NCBI GenBank assembly: GCA_903915315.1
Contig: CAIWSO010000525.1
Coordinates: 1 to 7,838, forward strand
From: an uncultured Spartobacteria bacterium
GTDB lineage: Bacteria; Verrucomicrobiota; Verrucomicrobiia; Chthoniobacterales; Terrimicrobiaceae
Direction: 5' to 3'
DNA length: 7,838 bases
Positions 1-7,279 of this stretch are shown here, one piece after another. The position numbers were made by a program, and so were the translations under genes. Numbering within the stretch: the first letter of the stretch is position 1; each line of letters starts with the position of its first letter. A model generated the notes under the pieces. That model made no database searches. It saw only the letters and a program-made list of their open reading frames with translations, and was not told where the DNA came from.

Positions 1-82
1 CACACAAGATCGCCAAGTTTCTTTTGGAACATGCGATGCCATAAGTTTGGCAACCTCGACCACCTCACATCCCTTGCTGGAA

Positions 83-1537
83 TTACTGGGTCGCTTTCGG
101 AATAAAGCCAAGCAAGCGGATCTGTGAAAAACTCGTTGCGACGGAATACAATTCCTGTCCCTTACTATCCTTCTCTCCCGCCGCCGCATACTTGCTCGCA
201 TCCGTAGTCACAACCCAAGTGCTATCTTTTTTCAACTGAAAGGCAAAGACGGGCAGATGACCCGTCTGCGGCCATGGAATGAGAACTGTGGAGCGACTTA
301 AATCCGAATCAAGGGCGGCTTCCCTAGGAATCGCATCAGATTCGATGCATTGGTCCAAGGTGCGAGTTTCGGAAGATCCCGCCGGGAAGACCATTTCGCC
401 GCCGGAAGTTTTATCCGCCCAGTCCGGACATTGTTTTTTCAAAGCATCAAAAGCTCCGAACGAGATGTAATAGCGCCACCACACGCCATGCCCCGAAATC
501 ACTCCCAAACGCGGAATAACGACCGCGACTATGTAATTGCGAGTTTCTTTACCTCCCGCCTGACCGAAACGAATGAGTGTTTTATCCCTCGGCAAAAGCG
601 CCGGATTCATTCCTGCAGTTGGAAAATCATCACGTCCAAACGTGAGGCCCATCGCATAACGATTGGGATTCTGACCCTCTTCGGCAAAGGCCATCCAGCC
701 ACCCGTATTGGCTGCAGAGTCCAACGCCCCATCGTGGGCTGCTCCGAAACGGGGCAGTGGATTGAGCCACTTCGCCGTGCCGCGCTCGCTTTTATCTGCA
801 ATCCATAACTCACCCAACGCCGTTTGCCTTACACCACCCCAAGGCGTATTCAGCCAGAGATAATCGCGTTTTCCAAAGTCGAACAATCCACTGGTCACTT
901 CGACAACACCAGGCGCAACGAAACGATAACGGGTGTAATACAGAACCTCTGAAACCAAAGTGCTCGTCAGCTGGGGCACAATGCCCCAAGACAGCATCGT
1001 AAAGGACTTGTCCTCTGGAGACCAAGACTGCGCCAAGCAAGGCGCGTAGAAGGGAGGTTCCTCTGGCTTCACATAGCAACCGGACTGATGCACAAAGACC
1101 TTATTGGGATCGCTCGTCACTGCGACAGCCTGCCAGACTTCATCATTCCACGGACTGACTGTCTTGTGATTCGCGTGTCTCCATTGAGGTGGAACCAACT
1201 CCCCCACCTTAGACTGGATTGAATAAAGATGCCCTCCCTTGCCAACGCGTAGCTCGATGGGGTTCCCTTGCTGATCCACCGTGTGAAAGGAACGAAGAAA
1301 GACGGACTCCTCCGAGCAGGTCGTCGACCACGGGCCTTTGGATGGAGCAAAGTCGGTGGTCGTGGAAACCGCAAAGTCCGTCTTCGGCAGATCTGGAGAG
1401 GAAGGCAGCACAGAAAGCATCTGCTCCTGAAATAGAGAACCAGCAGCATGTGTTGAGGGAGTTTCCGCCGCATGAATCGACGGCAAGCTGACAAGCAGCA
1501 CAATGGCGAGGCAGGGCGTCTTCATAGATGGTGTCAT
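83..1537 (-). CDS. Secreted protein of unknown function (484 aa)
   Basis: I do not recognise this family. The first 23 residues look like a Sec signal peptide: a short polar start with Lys6, a hydrophobic core (about residues 9-19) and a plausible cleavage after Ala23 (IHA/AET), so the mature protein should be exported. The rest has no further membrane segment. It is rich in Trp, Tyr, Phe, Gly and Pro and looks like a beta-rich globular domain. Five Cys remain in the mature part (74, 154, 167, 370, 397), allowing up to two disulfides. No catalytic motif of a hydrolase, lyase or protease could be picked out. The first codon is ATG at 1537, but a second in-frame ATG at 1525 (Met5) gives a more typical signal peptide start; neither has a clear ribosome binding site. 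It lies 76 bp downstream of the SLC13-type transporter on the same strand, so co-transcription is possible. The reading frame being real is well supported by length and the signal peptide; the function is unknown. Confidence 0.85.
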   Translation of the reverse strand: MTPSMKTPCLAIVLLVSLPSIHAAETPSTHAAGSLFQEQMLSVLPSSPDLPKTDFAVSTTTDFAPSKGPWSTTCSEESVFLRSFHTVDQQGNPIELRVGKGGHLYSIQSKVGELVPPQWRHANHKTVSPWNDEVWQAVAVTSDPNKVFVHQSGCYVKPEEPPFYAPCLAQSWSPEDKSFTMLSWGIVPQLTSTLVSEVLYYTRYRFVAPGVVEVTSGLFDFGKRDYLWLNTPWGGVRQTALGELWIADKSERGTAKWLNPLPRFGAAHDGALDSAANTGGWMAFAEEGQNPNRYAMGLTFGRDDFPTAGMNPALLPRDKTLIRFGQAGGKETRNYIVAVVIPRLGVISGHGVWWRYYISFGAFDALKKQCPDWADKTSGGEMVFPAGSSETRTLDQCIESDAIPREAALDSDLSRSTVLIPWPQTGHLPVFAFQLKKDSTWVVTTDASKYAAAGEKDSKGQELYSVATSFSQIRLLGFIPKATQ

Positions 1538-1613
1538 TTCTAGGCCCGCTTGCGCTCATGTAACAACCTAGATTTATAAAAACTGGTCAATGGATCAGGA
1601 GAAGTTGGAAAAA

Positions 1614-3050
1614 CTACCACTCTGCCCAGCCCGAAAATCTTGGGATCACCCAGCCCAACCAGAACGAAAAAATGATCCAAGATCCGAAGTTGAGTAGGAT
1701 TCCCGAACGAATCATCTGCGACATGGAAACGTAGCCACTGCTGAAGACGATGGCATTCGGGGGCGTGGAAACTGGGAGCATAAATCCACAACTGCTCGCC
1801 AAAGCGATGCCCGCCAAAAGCGGCAAGGGGGGCAGATTCAATCCTGCCGCGAGAGCCGCACCTACAGGCAAGAACGCCGATGTCGTCGCCGTATTGCTAG
1901 TGAGCTCTGCTAGGCAAATGATGATGAATAAAATCGAGCACACCACTGCGGGCGCGGGAAGCGAAGCGGCTTGATGGGCGAATGAACCGATCCAAGCCGC
2001 GAGTCCGTTTGTATGAATGGCCGCAGCCAGACTCAAACCACCTCCGATCAAAAGCAACACGTCGAAAGGGATTTTTTTGAGCGTTTCTTGATCGAGGATG
2101 GACGAACTCCAAGCGCGATCGAGAGGCAGAAAAAACAGGGCTATTCCCCCCGCCATCGAAATCGTGGCATCCGTCAACCAAGGAACCCAGGACTGCAAAA
2201 ACCCTCGTGCGAGCCACAGACCCGCTGTCGCAAAAAAAACCACCATTACACCGAGTTCGCCTACACTCATTGGCCCAAGGCTCCCCGTCTCGACTCTCAA
2301 CAAATCTCCTGCATCTTCAACTGCGTTTCCCTTAATGCGAAATGCCAACTTCGTGAGAACCAACCAAGCAAGCCCTAGTGAAATCAAGACAGGCGGAAGA
2401 GCCAGAAGCATCCATCCAAGGAAACTGATCGTGACCCCATAATTTTCCAACATGAAACCCGCCAAAATCGCATTCGGCGCAGTGCCAACAAGCGTCGACA
2501 TACCCCCGATACTGGAACCATAAGCCACCGTGAGCACGAGTGCAGGCGCAAAACTCGTATCGTTCTGCGCACGAAAAAGCACGATCACCGAAATCGCTAT
2601 CGGCAACATCATCAAAGCGACCGCGGTGTTGCTCACCCACATAGAAAGAAAAGCCGAAGCAACGAGAAAACCAGCTATGAGAGCGGACTGACGAGTGCCA
2701 GCGAGGGAGATGATTTTTAGTGCGATGCGCTTATGGAGACAGCTTCGCTGAAGTCCATTTGCAATCAGGATGCCACCCAGAAACAAAAATATCACCGGAT
2801 TTGCATACGGAGCGGCAGCCACGGTCACATTGCAGATCCCCGCAAACGGAAAAAGAACCACGGGCAACAGCGCCGTAACAGCAAAGGGAATCGCTTCCGA
2901 AATCCAAAGAAACGCCATGAGAGTGCTCACCCCCAGCGTGTGCCAACCCGCCACAGACAAACCCGTCGGCGGTGAAGAAAAAAGCGTGTAACAAAAAAAG
3001 GACAACCCTAGGAAGACCGATACTCGAGTGAGGAGCGCTTGAAAGTTCAT
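1614..3050 (-). CDS. SLC13/DASS-family anion:Na+ symporter
   Basis: This is an inner-membrane secondary transporter of the divalent anion:Na+ symporter family (SLC13, NadC/CitT/VcINDY-like), which usually imports C4-dicarboxylates, citrate, sulfate or phosphate with Na+. Numbered from the ATG at 3050 (478 aa), it has the two hallmark SNT motifs of the inverted repeats, at about 140-142 (WVSNTAVALMMLP) and 385-387 (LTSNTATTSAFLP). It also has the paired elements STLVGTAPNAI (about 185-195) and LPVSTPPNAI (about 425-434), which form the Na+ and substrate sites. Hydrophobic segments run through the whole length, and the size matches the family. The frame extends 6 codons further up to a TTG at 3068, but ATG at 3050 is the more likely start; no Shine-Dalgarno sequence is visible before either. 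The family call is firm. The substrate cannot be read from the sequence, and the neighbours do not indicate one. Confidence 0.94.
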   Translation of the reverse strand: MNFQALLTRVSVFLGLSFFCYTLFSSPPTGLSVAGWHTLGVSTLMAFLWISEAIPFAVTALLPVVLFPFAGICNVTVAAAPYANPVIFLFLGGILIANGLQRSCLHKRIALKIISLAGTRQSALIAGFLVASAFLSMWVSNTAVALMMLPIAISVIVLFRAQNDTSFAPALVLTVAYGSSIGGMSTLVGTAPNAILAGFMLENYGVTISFLGWMLLALPPVLISLGLAWLVLTKLAFRIKGNAVEDAGDLLRVETGSLGPMSVGELGVMVVFFATAGLWLARGFLQSWVPWLTDATISMAGGIALFFLPLDRAWSSSILDQETLKKIPFDVLLLIGGGLSLAAAIHTNGLAAWIGSFAHQAASLPAPAVVCSILFIIICLAELTSNTATTSAFLPVGAALAAGLNLPPLPLLAGIALASSCGFMLPVSTPPNAIVFSSGYVSMSQMIRSGILLNFGSWIIFSFWLGWVIPRFSGWAEW

Positions 3051-3091
3051 CAAATGAAAACGACGCAAAAGCCGTTAACGCGTCCTATACG

Positions 3092-3115
3092 AAAAAAACC
3101 AATCCCCCCTCCCCC
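3092..3115 (-). other. G5-A-G6 tract followed by T7 run
   Basis: Read on the minus strand, positions 3115-3104 are five G, one A and six G. After five bases (ATTGG) there is a run of seven T (3098-3092). The tract sits between the hairpin at 3118-3143 and the transporter start at 3050, so it would lie in the read-through RNA or in the transporter's promoter/leader region. Two G runs alone do not make a standard four-run quadruplex. The role is unknown; it could be part of a terminator or a leader element, or could be a slippage-prone tract without function. Confidence 0.4.
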
Positions 3116-3117
3116 AA

Positions 3118-3143
3118 ACGGCGCACAAATGAAAATGCGCCGT
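3118..3143 (-). terminator. Hairpin after the RHH gene, possible terminator
   Basis: A perfect inverted repeat has arms ACGGCGCA (3118-3125) and TGCGCCGT (3136-3143), with a 10-base A/T-rich loop. It starts 12 bp past the stop codon of the RHH gene on the minus strand. On that strand it is followed at once by only TT and then the G-rich tract, with a T7 run 19 bases further on, so it is not a textbook Rho-independent terminator. Its position between two same-strand genes still makes termination or 3'-end stabilisation of the RHH transcript the simplest reading. Confidence 0.5.
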
Positions 3144-3155
3144 CTTATTCCGCGA

Positions 3156-3416
3156 CTACTGCGGCGGGTATTGAGGCGGATAAGGCTGCCGATAAGACTG
3201 CGGCGCAGGTTGTTGGGGTTGCTGCGGCGGCGTCATGTATTGAGGCGGGCGCATAGATTGAACGCGCATCCACTCGGCATCTACCAAATCCTCAAAAAGT
3301 TGAGAGATCGAGCGACGGCGAAGCGTGCTGAGCTCGTCGGCAAACGCACGGATCTCTGGGTGGACGGTGAGATTCAGTTTTCCACGAAGTTGTTTGTTGG
3401 ATATAGGTCTCGGCAT
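3156..3416 (-). CDS. Small ribbon-helix-helix protein with P/Q/Y-rich tail
   Basis: The 86-residue product starts MPRPISNKQL. Residues about 13-18 (KLNLTV) look like the DNA-reading beta strand. They are followed by helix A (about 20-32, PEIRAFADELSTL) and helix B (about 36-52, starting SISQLFEDLVDAEW), the order found in Arc/CopG/ParD-type ribbon-helix-helix repressors, which act as dimers on short palindromes. The last 30 residues (57-86) are 12 Pro, 9 Gln and 4 Tyr, a low-complexity and probably disordered tail. The open frame extends upstream to a TTG at 3452, but the added 12 residues do not look like part of the fold, so I chose the ATG at 3416. The start has no visible Shine-Dalgarno sequence. 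It lies between glgB (49 bp upstream) and the transporter. No toxin gene adjoins it, so an antitoxin role is not supported. A 24-bp interrupted palindrome lies 32 bp upstream of its start. The RHH fold is inferred from sequence pattern only. Confidence 0.72.
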   Translation of the reverse strand: MPRPISNKQLRGKLNLTVHPEIRAFADELSTLRRRSISQLFEDLVDAEWMRVQSMRPPQYMTPPQQPQQPAPQSYRQPYPPQYPPQ

Positions 3417-3448
3417 AGATGGAGTGCTAAGCCATTTTTTCTTGCATA

Positions 3449-3472
3449 GCAATAAGGTAATTACCTACTTGC
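3449..3472. promoter_or_regulatory. 24-bp interrupted palindrome, putative operator
   Basis: The core AGGTAATTACCT (3455-3466) is a perfect 12-bp palindrome. Outside two mismatched pairs it is extended by GCAA (3449-3452) and TTGC (3469-3472), so 20 of 24 positions are symmetric. It has no loop, so it suits binding by a dimeric or tetrameric protein better than an RNA hairpin. It covers the last Lys codon and TAG stop of glgB and lies just upstream of the small RHH gene. RHH repressors commonly bind such sites and control their own genes, so autoregulation is the natural inference. No binding has been shown. Confidence 0.5.
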
Positions 3473-5699
3473 GTGTTTTATTTGCCAACTGAGGGACGGG
3501 CGGAATGTGTTTGAAAGCGACGACCGACAAGGGGGGTAAATTGATTTTGATCGAGTGGGGTTGATTCTGCCAACTCCAATTCCCACAAGCATTGACGCCT
3601 CCGTAGTTTCCTACATTGGAACCCCCATAGGTGGAGGAATCCGAGTTGAGGATTTCCTCGTAGAATCCGGTCGCATTCACGCCAACGCGGTATCCTTCAC
3701 GCACGACAGGAGTCGCATTGACGATGAAAACGATCGTCGCTCCCGTGCGGGATTTTCGCATGAACGACCAGACCGTGTTGTCAGCATCGTTGAAATCGAT
3801 CCACTCAAAACCTTCATAACTATCATCACATTCGTAGAACGAGGGTTCGTGAGTGTAGAGCCAGTTGAGGTGCTGGACCAAGCGGCGGAGGCCATCGTTT
3901 AAGGGGGATTGAGTGAGGTGCCAGTCCAAGCTGAAGGCATGCTTCCACTCGGCAAACTGCCCGAACTCGATGCCTTGAAAAATGAGCTTCTTTCCAGGAT
4001 GCGCCCACATCCATGACAGGAACATCCGGCAGTTGGCGAATTTTTGCCAGTAGTCGCCGGGCATTTTATCGATGAGCGATCCCTTGCCGTGAACGACTTC
4101 ATCGTGGCTGAGAACAAGAATAAAATGCTCCTGAAAGGCATAGAGCATCGAGAACGTGACATCACTCTGGTGGTAGCGCCGATGGATGGGCTCTTTGCTG
4201 ATGTAGCGCAGGCTGTCATTCATCCAGCCCATATTCCACTTGTAGCCGAAACCGAGCCCGTTGTTGTAGGTCGGATGCGATACACCGGGATAGGACGTGG
4301 ACTCCTCCGCAATCATGGCCACGCCAGGGAAGCGCTCGTAGGAGACTTCGTTGCAGCGCTTGAGGAAGCTGATGGCTTCTAGGTTCTCGCGTCCACCAAA
4401 GCAATTCGGGATCCACTCGCCTTCCTTGCGGGAATAATCGAGATAGAGCATCGAGGCGACAGCATCCACGCGCAATCCATCAATGTGGAACTCATCCATC
4501 CAGTAAAGCGCATTGCCGATGAGGAAATTTTTTACCTCATTGCGACCATAGTTGAAGATGAGCGTGCCCCAGTCCTGATGCTCTCCGAGGCGGGGATCTT
4601 CGTGCTCGAAGAGGCAGGTTCCATCGAAGCGCGCGAGGCCATGGGCATCCTTAGGAAAGTGACCGGGCACCCAGTCGAGTATGACGCCGATACCTTCTTG
4701 GTGACAGCGATCGACAAAGTTGCGGAACTCGTCAGGGTTTCCAAACCGGCTCGTGGGAGCGTAGTAATTCACGACCTGATATCCCCAAGATCCATCAAAG
4801 GGATGCTCCATCACGGGCATGAGTTCAATGTGGGTGAATCCCATTTCCTTGACGTAAGGGATCAAGCGGTCGCCCAGCTCGAGGTAGCTCAAGCTACGGT
4901 CGCCATCCTCCGTGATACGCTGCCAAGAACCGATATGCACCTCATAGATGCTCATCGGGCTGTTGTAGGGATCAATCTTCGGACGATTTTCGATCCAAGC
5001 CTGGTCATTCCATTGGTAGCGGGAGAGATCAAAAACAATGCACCCTGTGCTCGTGCCATGCTGTGCGAAAAAGGCGTAGGGATCGGTTTTAAGAAAAACA
5101 TCTCCGACTTCGCTACGAATCTCGAATTTGTAATGAGAACCCTCGTGCACGCCGGGCAGAAAGATTTCCCAGACTCCTGAAGGCGTGAGCTTGCGCATCG
5201 GATGGATGCGACCATCCCAGTTATTAAAATCGCCGACCACACTCACGCGTTGAGCGGAGGGCGCCCAGACCGCAAAATGCACACCCGGCACGTCGTCAAT
5301 GACCTTCACGTGAGCGCCGAGTTTTTTGTAGATGTCGTAGTGCGTGCCTTCGTTGAAAAGGTAAATATCGATCTCTCCGAGAACGGGAGGAAAAGCATAA
5401 GGGTCGCGCTCCCGCCAAGTGCTTCCATCATGACCGGTCAGTTCAAGCTGGTATCCCCCACCCTCCTTGAAATCGGCTATAACGCTTTCGAAGAGTCCAT
5501 TACCATCAGCGGGCGAAAGCGGATGCTTTTTAGATGGGTTTGCATCCAAAATAATCGCCACCTGCTGGACGTCGGGCCGAAGAACTCGCGCGACCCAGCG
5601 ACCATCGACTTGGCGGACACCCAGAATGCGAAAGGGATCGCAATGCCGCGCTTCGATCAAAGGATAATAATCATCATCGGAAAGGAGGGAGTGCTTCAT
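3465..5699 (-). CDS. glgB: 1,4-alpha-glucan branching enzyme GlgB
   Basis: This cytoplasmic GH13 enzyme cuts alpha-1,4 glucan chains and rejoins them by alpha-1,6 bonds, making the branches of glycogen. The 744 residues match the bacterial GlgB size (about 730). The order is an N1 module (about 8-110, with DPFRILGVR), a CBM48 module (about 130-225, with FAVWAPSAQRVSVVGDFNNWDG broken at usual positions), the GH13 barrel (about 250-600) and a C-terminal beta domain (about 625-730). The GH13 motifs are all present: DWVPGHF (342-348), GLRVDAVASM with nucleophile Asp412, IAEEST with acid/base Glu465, and LSHDEVVHG with His532 and transition-state Asp533. The spacing equals that of E. coli Asp405, Glu458 and Asp526. 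SYGxQV-like segment HPFDGSWGYQ (299-308) is also typical. Only a short extension after about residue 731 is unusual. The ATG at 5699 has no clear ribosome binding site. No other glycogen gene is in the window. The enzyme should be active as far as sequence can tell. Confidence 0.98.
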   Translation of the reverse strand: MKHSLLSDDDYYPLIEARHCDPFRILGVRQVDGRWVARVLRPDVQQVAIILDANPSKKHPLSPADGNGLFESVIADFKEGGGYQLELTGHDGSTWRERDPYAFPPVLGEIDIYLFNEGTHYDIYKKLGAHVKVIDDVPGVHFAVWAPSAQRVSVVGDFNNWDGRIHPMRKLTPSGVWEIFLPGVHEGSHYKFEIRSEVGDVFLKTDPYAFFAQHGTSTGCIVFDLSRYQWNDQAWIENRPKIDPYNSPMSIYEVHIGSWQRITEDGDRSLSYLELGDRLIPYVKEMGFTHIELMPVMEHPFDGSWGYQVVNYYAPTSRFGNPDEFRNFVDRCHQEGIGVILDWVPGHFPKDAHGLARFDGTCLFEHEDPRLGEHQDWGTLIFNYGRNEVKNFLIGNALYWMDEFHIDGLRVDAVASMLYLDYSRKEGEWIPNCFGGRENLEAISFLKRCNEVSYERFPGVAMIAEESTSYPGVSHPTYNNGLGFGYKWNMGWMNDSLRYISKEPIHRRYHQSDVTFSMLYAFQEHFILVLSHDEVVHGKGSLIDKMPGDYWQKFANCRMFLSWMWAHPGKKLIFQGIEFGQFAEWKHAFSLDWHLTQSPLNDGLRRLVQHLNWLYTHEPSFYECDDSYEGFEWIDFNDADNTVWSFMRKSRTGATIVFIVNATPVVREGYRVGVNATGFYEEILNSDSSTYGGSNVGNYGGVNACGNWSWQNQPHSIKINLPPLSVVAFKHIPPVPQLANKTRK

Positions 5700-5864
5700 C
5701 GAAAACTATGCTTATTGACTCCCATGCGAAATGAACAGATTTAACTCGCACCAAATGATGGGGTATACCCCCCAAAGGCAAAGCCCTTTAGATCAACGAT
5801 AGTTTTAAATGGGCCTCAAGGCAAAAATCAGCGAAGAATACACTCCAAGTCGAATCCATCCGCT
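5700..5864. promoter_or_regulatory. Divergent glgB/preT intergenic region with GGGGTATACCCC
   Basis: This 165-bp region separates the start codons of glgB (leftward) and preT (rightward), so it must hold the promoter of preT and probably that of glgB. The clearest signal is the perfect palindrome GGGGTATACCCC at 5760-5771, roughly in the middle (60 bp from the glgB start, 93 bp from the preT start). An imperfect hairpin with arms AAAGGC and GCCCTTT follows at 5774-5789. I could not assign convincing -35/-10 pairs on either strand. The palindrome is a plausible protein-binding site for a regulator encoded elsewhere. Confidence 0.5.
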
Positions 5865-7271
5865 ATGGCACGTCCCAACCCACCATCCGCTGAGTCGCAG
5901 AGCCAATTTCCTTTAATGGAGGAAATGCACGGGCCATTGAGCGACCGGGCGGCCCTTGCCGAGTCGCAACGATGCCTCTACTGCTATGATGCACCTTGCA
6001 TTCATGCCTGCCCCACGGGCATTGACGTTCCCACATTCGTCAAAAAAATCTCCACTGGCGATGTCACGGGCGCTGCGAAAACGATCCTCACAGCCAACAT
6101 CCTCGGAGCAAGTTGCGCCCGCGTCTGCCCCACTGAGGTCCTCTGCGAAGGGGCCTGCGTTCTCGGACATGAATATGAACCCATCCAAATCGGCCTCCTG
6201 CAACGTCACGCAACCGATTTTGTCACGGCTCGGGGAATTTCCGTTTTGGACTCGCCAGCCCAAGCCAACGGTTTCCGTGTAGCGATCATTGGGGCTGGCC
6301 CTGCTGGTCTCGGCTGTGCGGCGGACCTCGCCGCCCTCGGCCATCGGGTTGTGATTTTTGAGAAGGAGGCGTTGGCGGGCGGGCTGAATACACGCGGTGT
6401 CGCTTATTACAAAATGAAGCCCCAAGTGAGCCTCGATGAAGTCCGGTTGGTGGAGTCGCTCGGGGTCGAAATCCGAACAGGCGTAAATGTCGGCAAGGAT
6501 CTCCATGCCGATGAACTGCTCTCCGAATACGATGCCATTTTCGTCGCTATCGGCCTTGGCGGTGGATCCCGCCTCGGTGTCCCGGGGGAAGTCGGCGCCG
6601 GAGTGAGAGCTGCCCTAGATTTCATTCGGGACATTCATGAGATGCCGCTCGAGAGCGTCTCCGTTAGGAAGACCGTGCTCGTCATCGGTGGCGGGAATAC
6701 AGCCATCGATGCGGTGAGTCAGGCCAAGAGACTCGGAGCGTCATCCGCAACCCTCGCCTATCGCCGCAAAGAAGAGCAAATGAACGCGTATGCGTTCGAA
6801 GTCGCGCAGGCCCGCGCCGCCGACTGCCGCCTGATTTTTGAGGCCAACCCTCGCGAAGTCGTTCGAAATGACGAAGGCAACCTGACCGGCGTCCGATTTA
6901 CCCACGCCAGCAGCGGCATGGAGTGGATCGAACCGTGCGACCAACTACTCCTCGCCATCGGACAACCCAAGCAGGACCAATTACTCAAGAGCCTGTTCCC
7001 CGCTCTGGCACTGAATGCGAGGGGCTGCGTGCTCACGGACCCCCTCACCGCACGCACCAGCATCCACAAGGTTTTTGCGGGAGGCGATTGTGCCAATGGC
7101 GGAATGGAAGTCGTCAACGCCGTCGGCGAAGGAAAAAAGGCAGCCATGGCAATCCACCACATGCTGACGGGAAAACCCGCCGTTCCAAAACTACAAGCTT
7201 CCCGTTCCGGGATCGCCCGCCCCGCCGCTGGGGCCGGCCTTTGGAATCCTATCCGCTCCGCTACCCACTAA
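5865..7271 (+). CDS. preT: Dihydropyrimidine dehydrogenase PreT subunit (GltD-like)
   Basis: PreT takes electrons from NAD(P)H through FAD and Fe-S clusters and passes them to PreA, which reduces uracil or thymine to the dihydropyrimidine. The 468 residues begin with an Fe-S domain: Cys37, 40, 45, 49 and Cys84, 88, 94, 98, plus Gln113 in IGLLQR. By alignment from memory with animal DPD, these match the ligands of both N-terminal 4Fe-4S clusters, including the unusual Gln ligand. A Rossmann FAD site follows (VAIIGAGPAGLG, 139-150), then the nucleotide site VLVIGGGNTAID (271-282) with YRRKEEQMNAY (299-309), and the C-terminal FAD motif VFAGGDCANGG (403-413). Residues after about 435 form an Ala/Pro-rich tail. 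It stands 8 bp before preA, which decides between PreT and other GltD-like proteins such as the glutamate synthase small subunit. The ATG at 5865 has no visible Shine-Dalgarno sequence. Whether NADH or NADPH is used cannot be told. Confidence 0.93.
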   Translation: MARPNPPSAESQSQFPLMEEMHGPLSDRAALAESQRCLYCYDAPCIHACPTGIDVPTFVKKISTGDVTGAAKTILTANILGASCARVCPTEVLCEGACVLGHEYEPIQIGLLQRHATDFVTARGISVLDSPAQANGFRVAIIGAGPAGLGCAADLAALGHRVVIFEKEALAGGLNTRGVAYYKMKPQVSLDEVRLVESLGVEIRTGVNVGKDLHADELLSEYDAIFVAIGLGGGSRLGVPGEVGAGVRAALDFIRDIHEMPLESVSVRKTVLVIGGGNTAIDAVSQAKRLGASSATLAYRRKEEQMNAYAFEVAQARAADCRLIFEANPREVVRNDEGNLTGVRFTHASSGMEWIEPCDQLLLAIGQPKQDQLLKSLFPALALNARGCVLTDPLTARTSIHKVFAGGDCANGGMEVVNAVGEGKKAAMAIHHMLTGKPAVPKLQASRSGIARPAAGAGLWNPIRSATH

Positions 7272-7279
7272 TTTTCCAC

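Noticed and set aside
1..127. Possible end of a convergent plus-strand gene (frame 2, open from base 2 to a TGA at 125-127), or start of a further minus-strand gene (ATG at 42, open to the edge as MASHVPKETW).
   Set aside because: Both stretches are too short to judge, the first overlaps the 3' end of the secreted-protein gene, and neither resembles a protein I know.
1538..1613. Terminator or promoter in the 76-bp gap between the transporter and the secreted-protein gene.
   Set aside because: Only a weak CTAGG/CCTAG pair (1540-1544, 1567-1571) was found, with no T-run and no convincing -10/-35 pair.
3062..3084. Inverted repeat GACGC/GCGTC and the overlapping CGTTAACG and ACGCGT palindromes before the transporter start.
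   Set aside because: The arms are only 5 bp with a 13-base gap, and 6-8-bp palindromes are common by chance.
3427..3447. Six-codon open frame (MQEKMA) just before the RHH start, as a leader peptide.
   Set aside because: Frames this short arise by chance, it has no ribosome binding site, and it shows no attenuator-like run of one amino acid.
3156..3452. RHH gene as a toxin-antitoxin antitoxin.
   Set aside because: No small toxin-like gene lies on either side; the neighbours are glgB and, past a hairpin, a transporter.
4485..5180. 231-codon open frame on the plus strand inside glgB.
   Set aside because: It is antisense to the conserved GH13 catalytic domain, whose residues explain the base sequence fully; long antisense frames are expected in such genes.
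5774..5789. Hairpin AAAGGC-AAA-GCCCTTT as a terminator or riboswitch.
   Set aside because: The stem is short with a bulge, it lies in a divergent promoter region where no transcript needs to end, and no riboswitch core is seen.
5913..6506. 197-codon open frame on the minus strand inside preT.
   Set aside because: It is antisense to the Fe-S and FAD domains of preT, with no recognisable protein features of its own.
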